Below, piece after piece: positions 61,926 through 64,000 of a stretch of 64,000 nt of DNA. Both the position numbers and the translations under genes were made by a program. Within the stretch, counting starts at the first letter, position 1. The number at the start of each line of letters is the position of its first letter. A model generated the notes under the pieces. The model had not been told where the DNA came from and searched no databases. It worked only from the letters and a program-made list of their open reading frames with translations. The stretch comes from Aquisalimonas sp. (GTDB lineage: Bacteria; Pseudomonadota; Gammaproteobacteria; Nitrococcales; Aquisalimonadaceae): assembly GCA_007126095.1 (NCBI GenBank), contig SLBZ01000031.1, positions 89,905 to 153,904 of the forward strand, given 5' to 3'.

Positions 61926-64000
<2,075 letters not shown>

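Overview
The window is a gene-dense, GC-rich (by eye roughly 63-66 %) chromosomal segment of a gammaproteobacterium. Nearly all genes are core genes in classical gammaproteobacterial neighbourhoods: uvrY-uvrC, recO-pdxJ-acpS behind rnc-era, lepA-lepB, rpoE-rseA-rseC-degP, prfB-lysS, ftsK-lolA-rarA-serS and aat-bpt-infA beside clpS-clpA. AcnA, ThrH, a CysB-like LysR gene facing isocitrate lyase, and a mucA-mucC-mucD-type layout suggest the Ectothiorhodospiraceae/Chromatiales side of the class. That placement is an inference. I see no insertion sequence, prophage, CRISPR array, rRNA or tRNA.

Layout. 1-10182: DNA repair and signalling (uvrC 5' part, uvrY), a RibD-reductase-like protein, fumC and purB (two members of one lyase superfamily, divergent), two poorly characterised genes behind purB, and a cysM-exonuclease-rlmD-nudF operon. 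10405-13167: a BarA-type hybrid kinase, the probable partner of UvrY. 13164-23018: one long minus-strand run: rpoE, rseA, rseC, degP, lepA, lepB, a DUF4845 gene, rnc, era, recO, pdxJ, acpS. A good sigma-E-type promoter lies before rpoE, and no rseB/mucB gene is present. 23295-30447: nadB, then the succinate dehydrogenase operon (sdhC-D-A-B-sdhE-ygfX) preceded by an SDHAF4-like gene, and ygfZ.

30455-39314: minus-strand run with a 5'-nucleotidase, thrH, a phosphodiesterase, hrpA, prfB (with its programmed +1 frameshift) and lysS. 39449-44455: an AidB-like acyl-CoA dehydrogenase, a Bax-inhibitor-1 family membrane protein with a strong terminator, an inverted pair of REP-like repeats, a uroporphyrinogen-III methyltransferase with a shrunken CysG-type N-terminus, and divergent cysB. 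44480-56288: serS, rarA, lolA, ftsK, then a FemAB-like acyltransferase gene in one operon with aat and bpt, then infA, clpA and clpS. This groups the bacterial N-degron enzymes (Aat, Bpt) with their adaptor and unfoldase (ClpS, ClpA).

56606-64000: isocitrate lyase with an unusually structured 501-base upstream region, a divergent LysR regulator with a clear promoter and operator-like palindrome, nudJ, mnmA, hflD and the 5' part of acnA. FumC, SdhABCD, AceA and AcnA in one window cover much of the TCA/glyoxylate pathway.

No obviously foreign or wholly novel system stands out. The points most worth a second look are the FemAB-like gene in the N-degron cluster, the aceA leader, the degenerate CysG N-terminus, the missing rseB, the two SDH flavinylation factors flanking one operon, a lone secretin-N (NolW-like) protein, and a set of perfect hairpins without U-tracts at gene ends.
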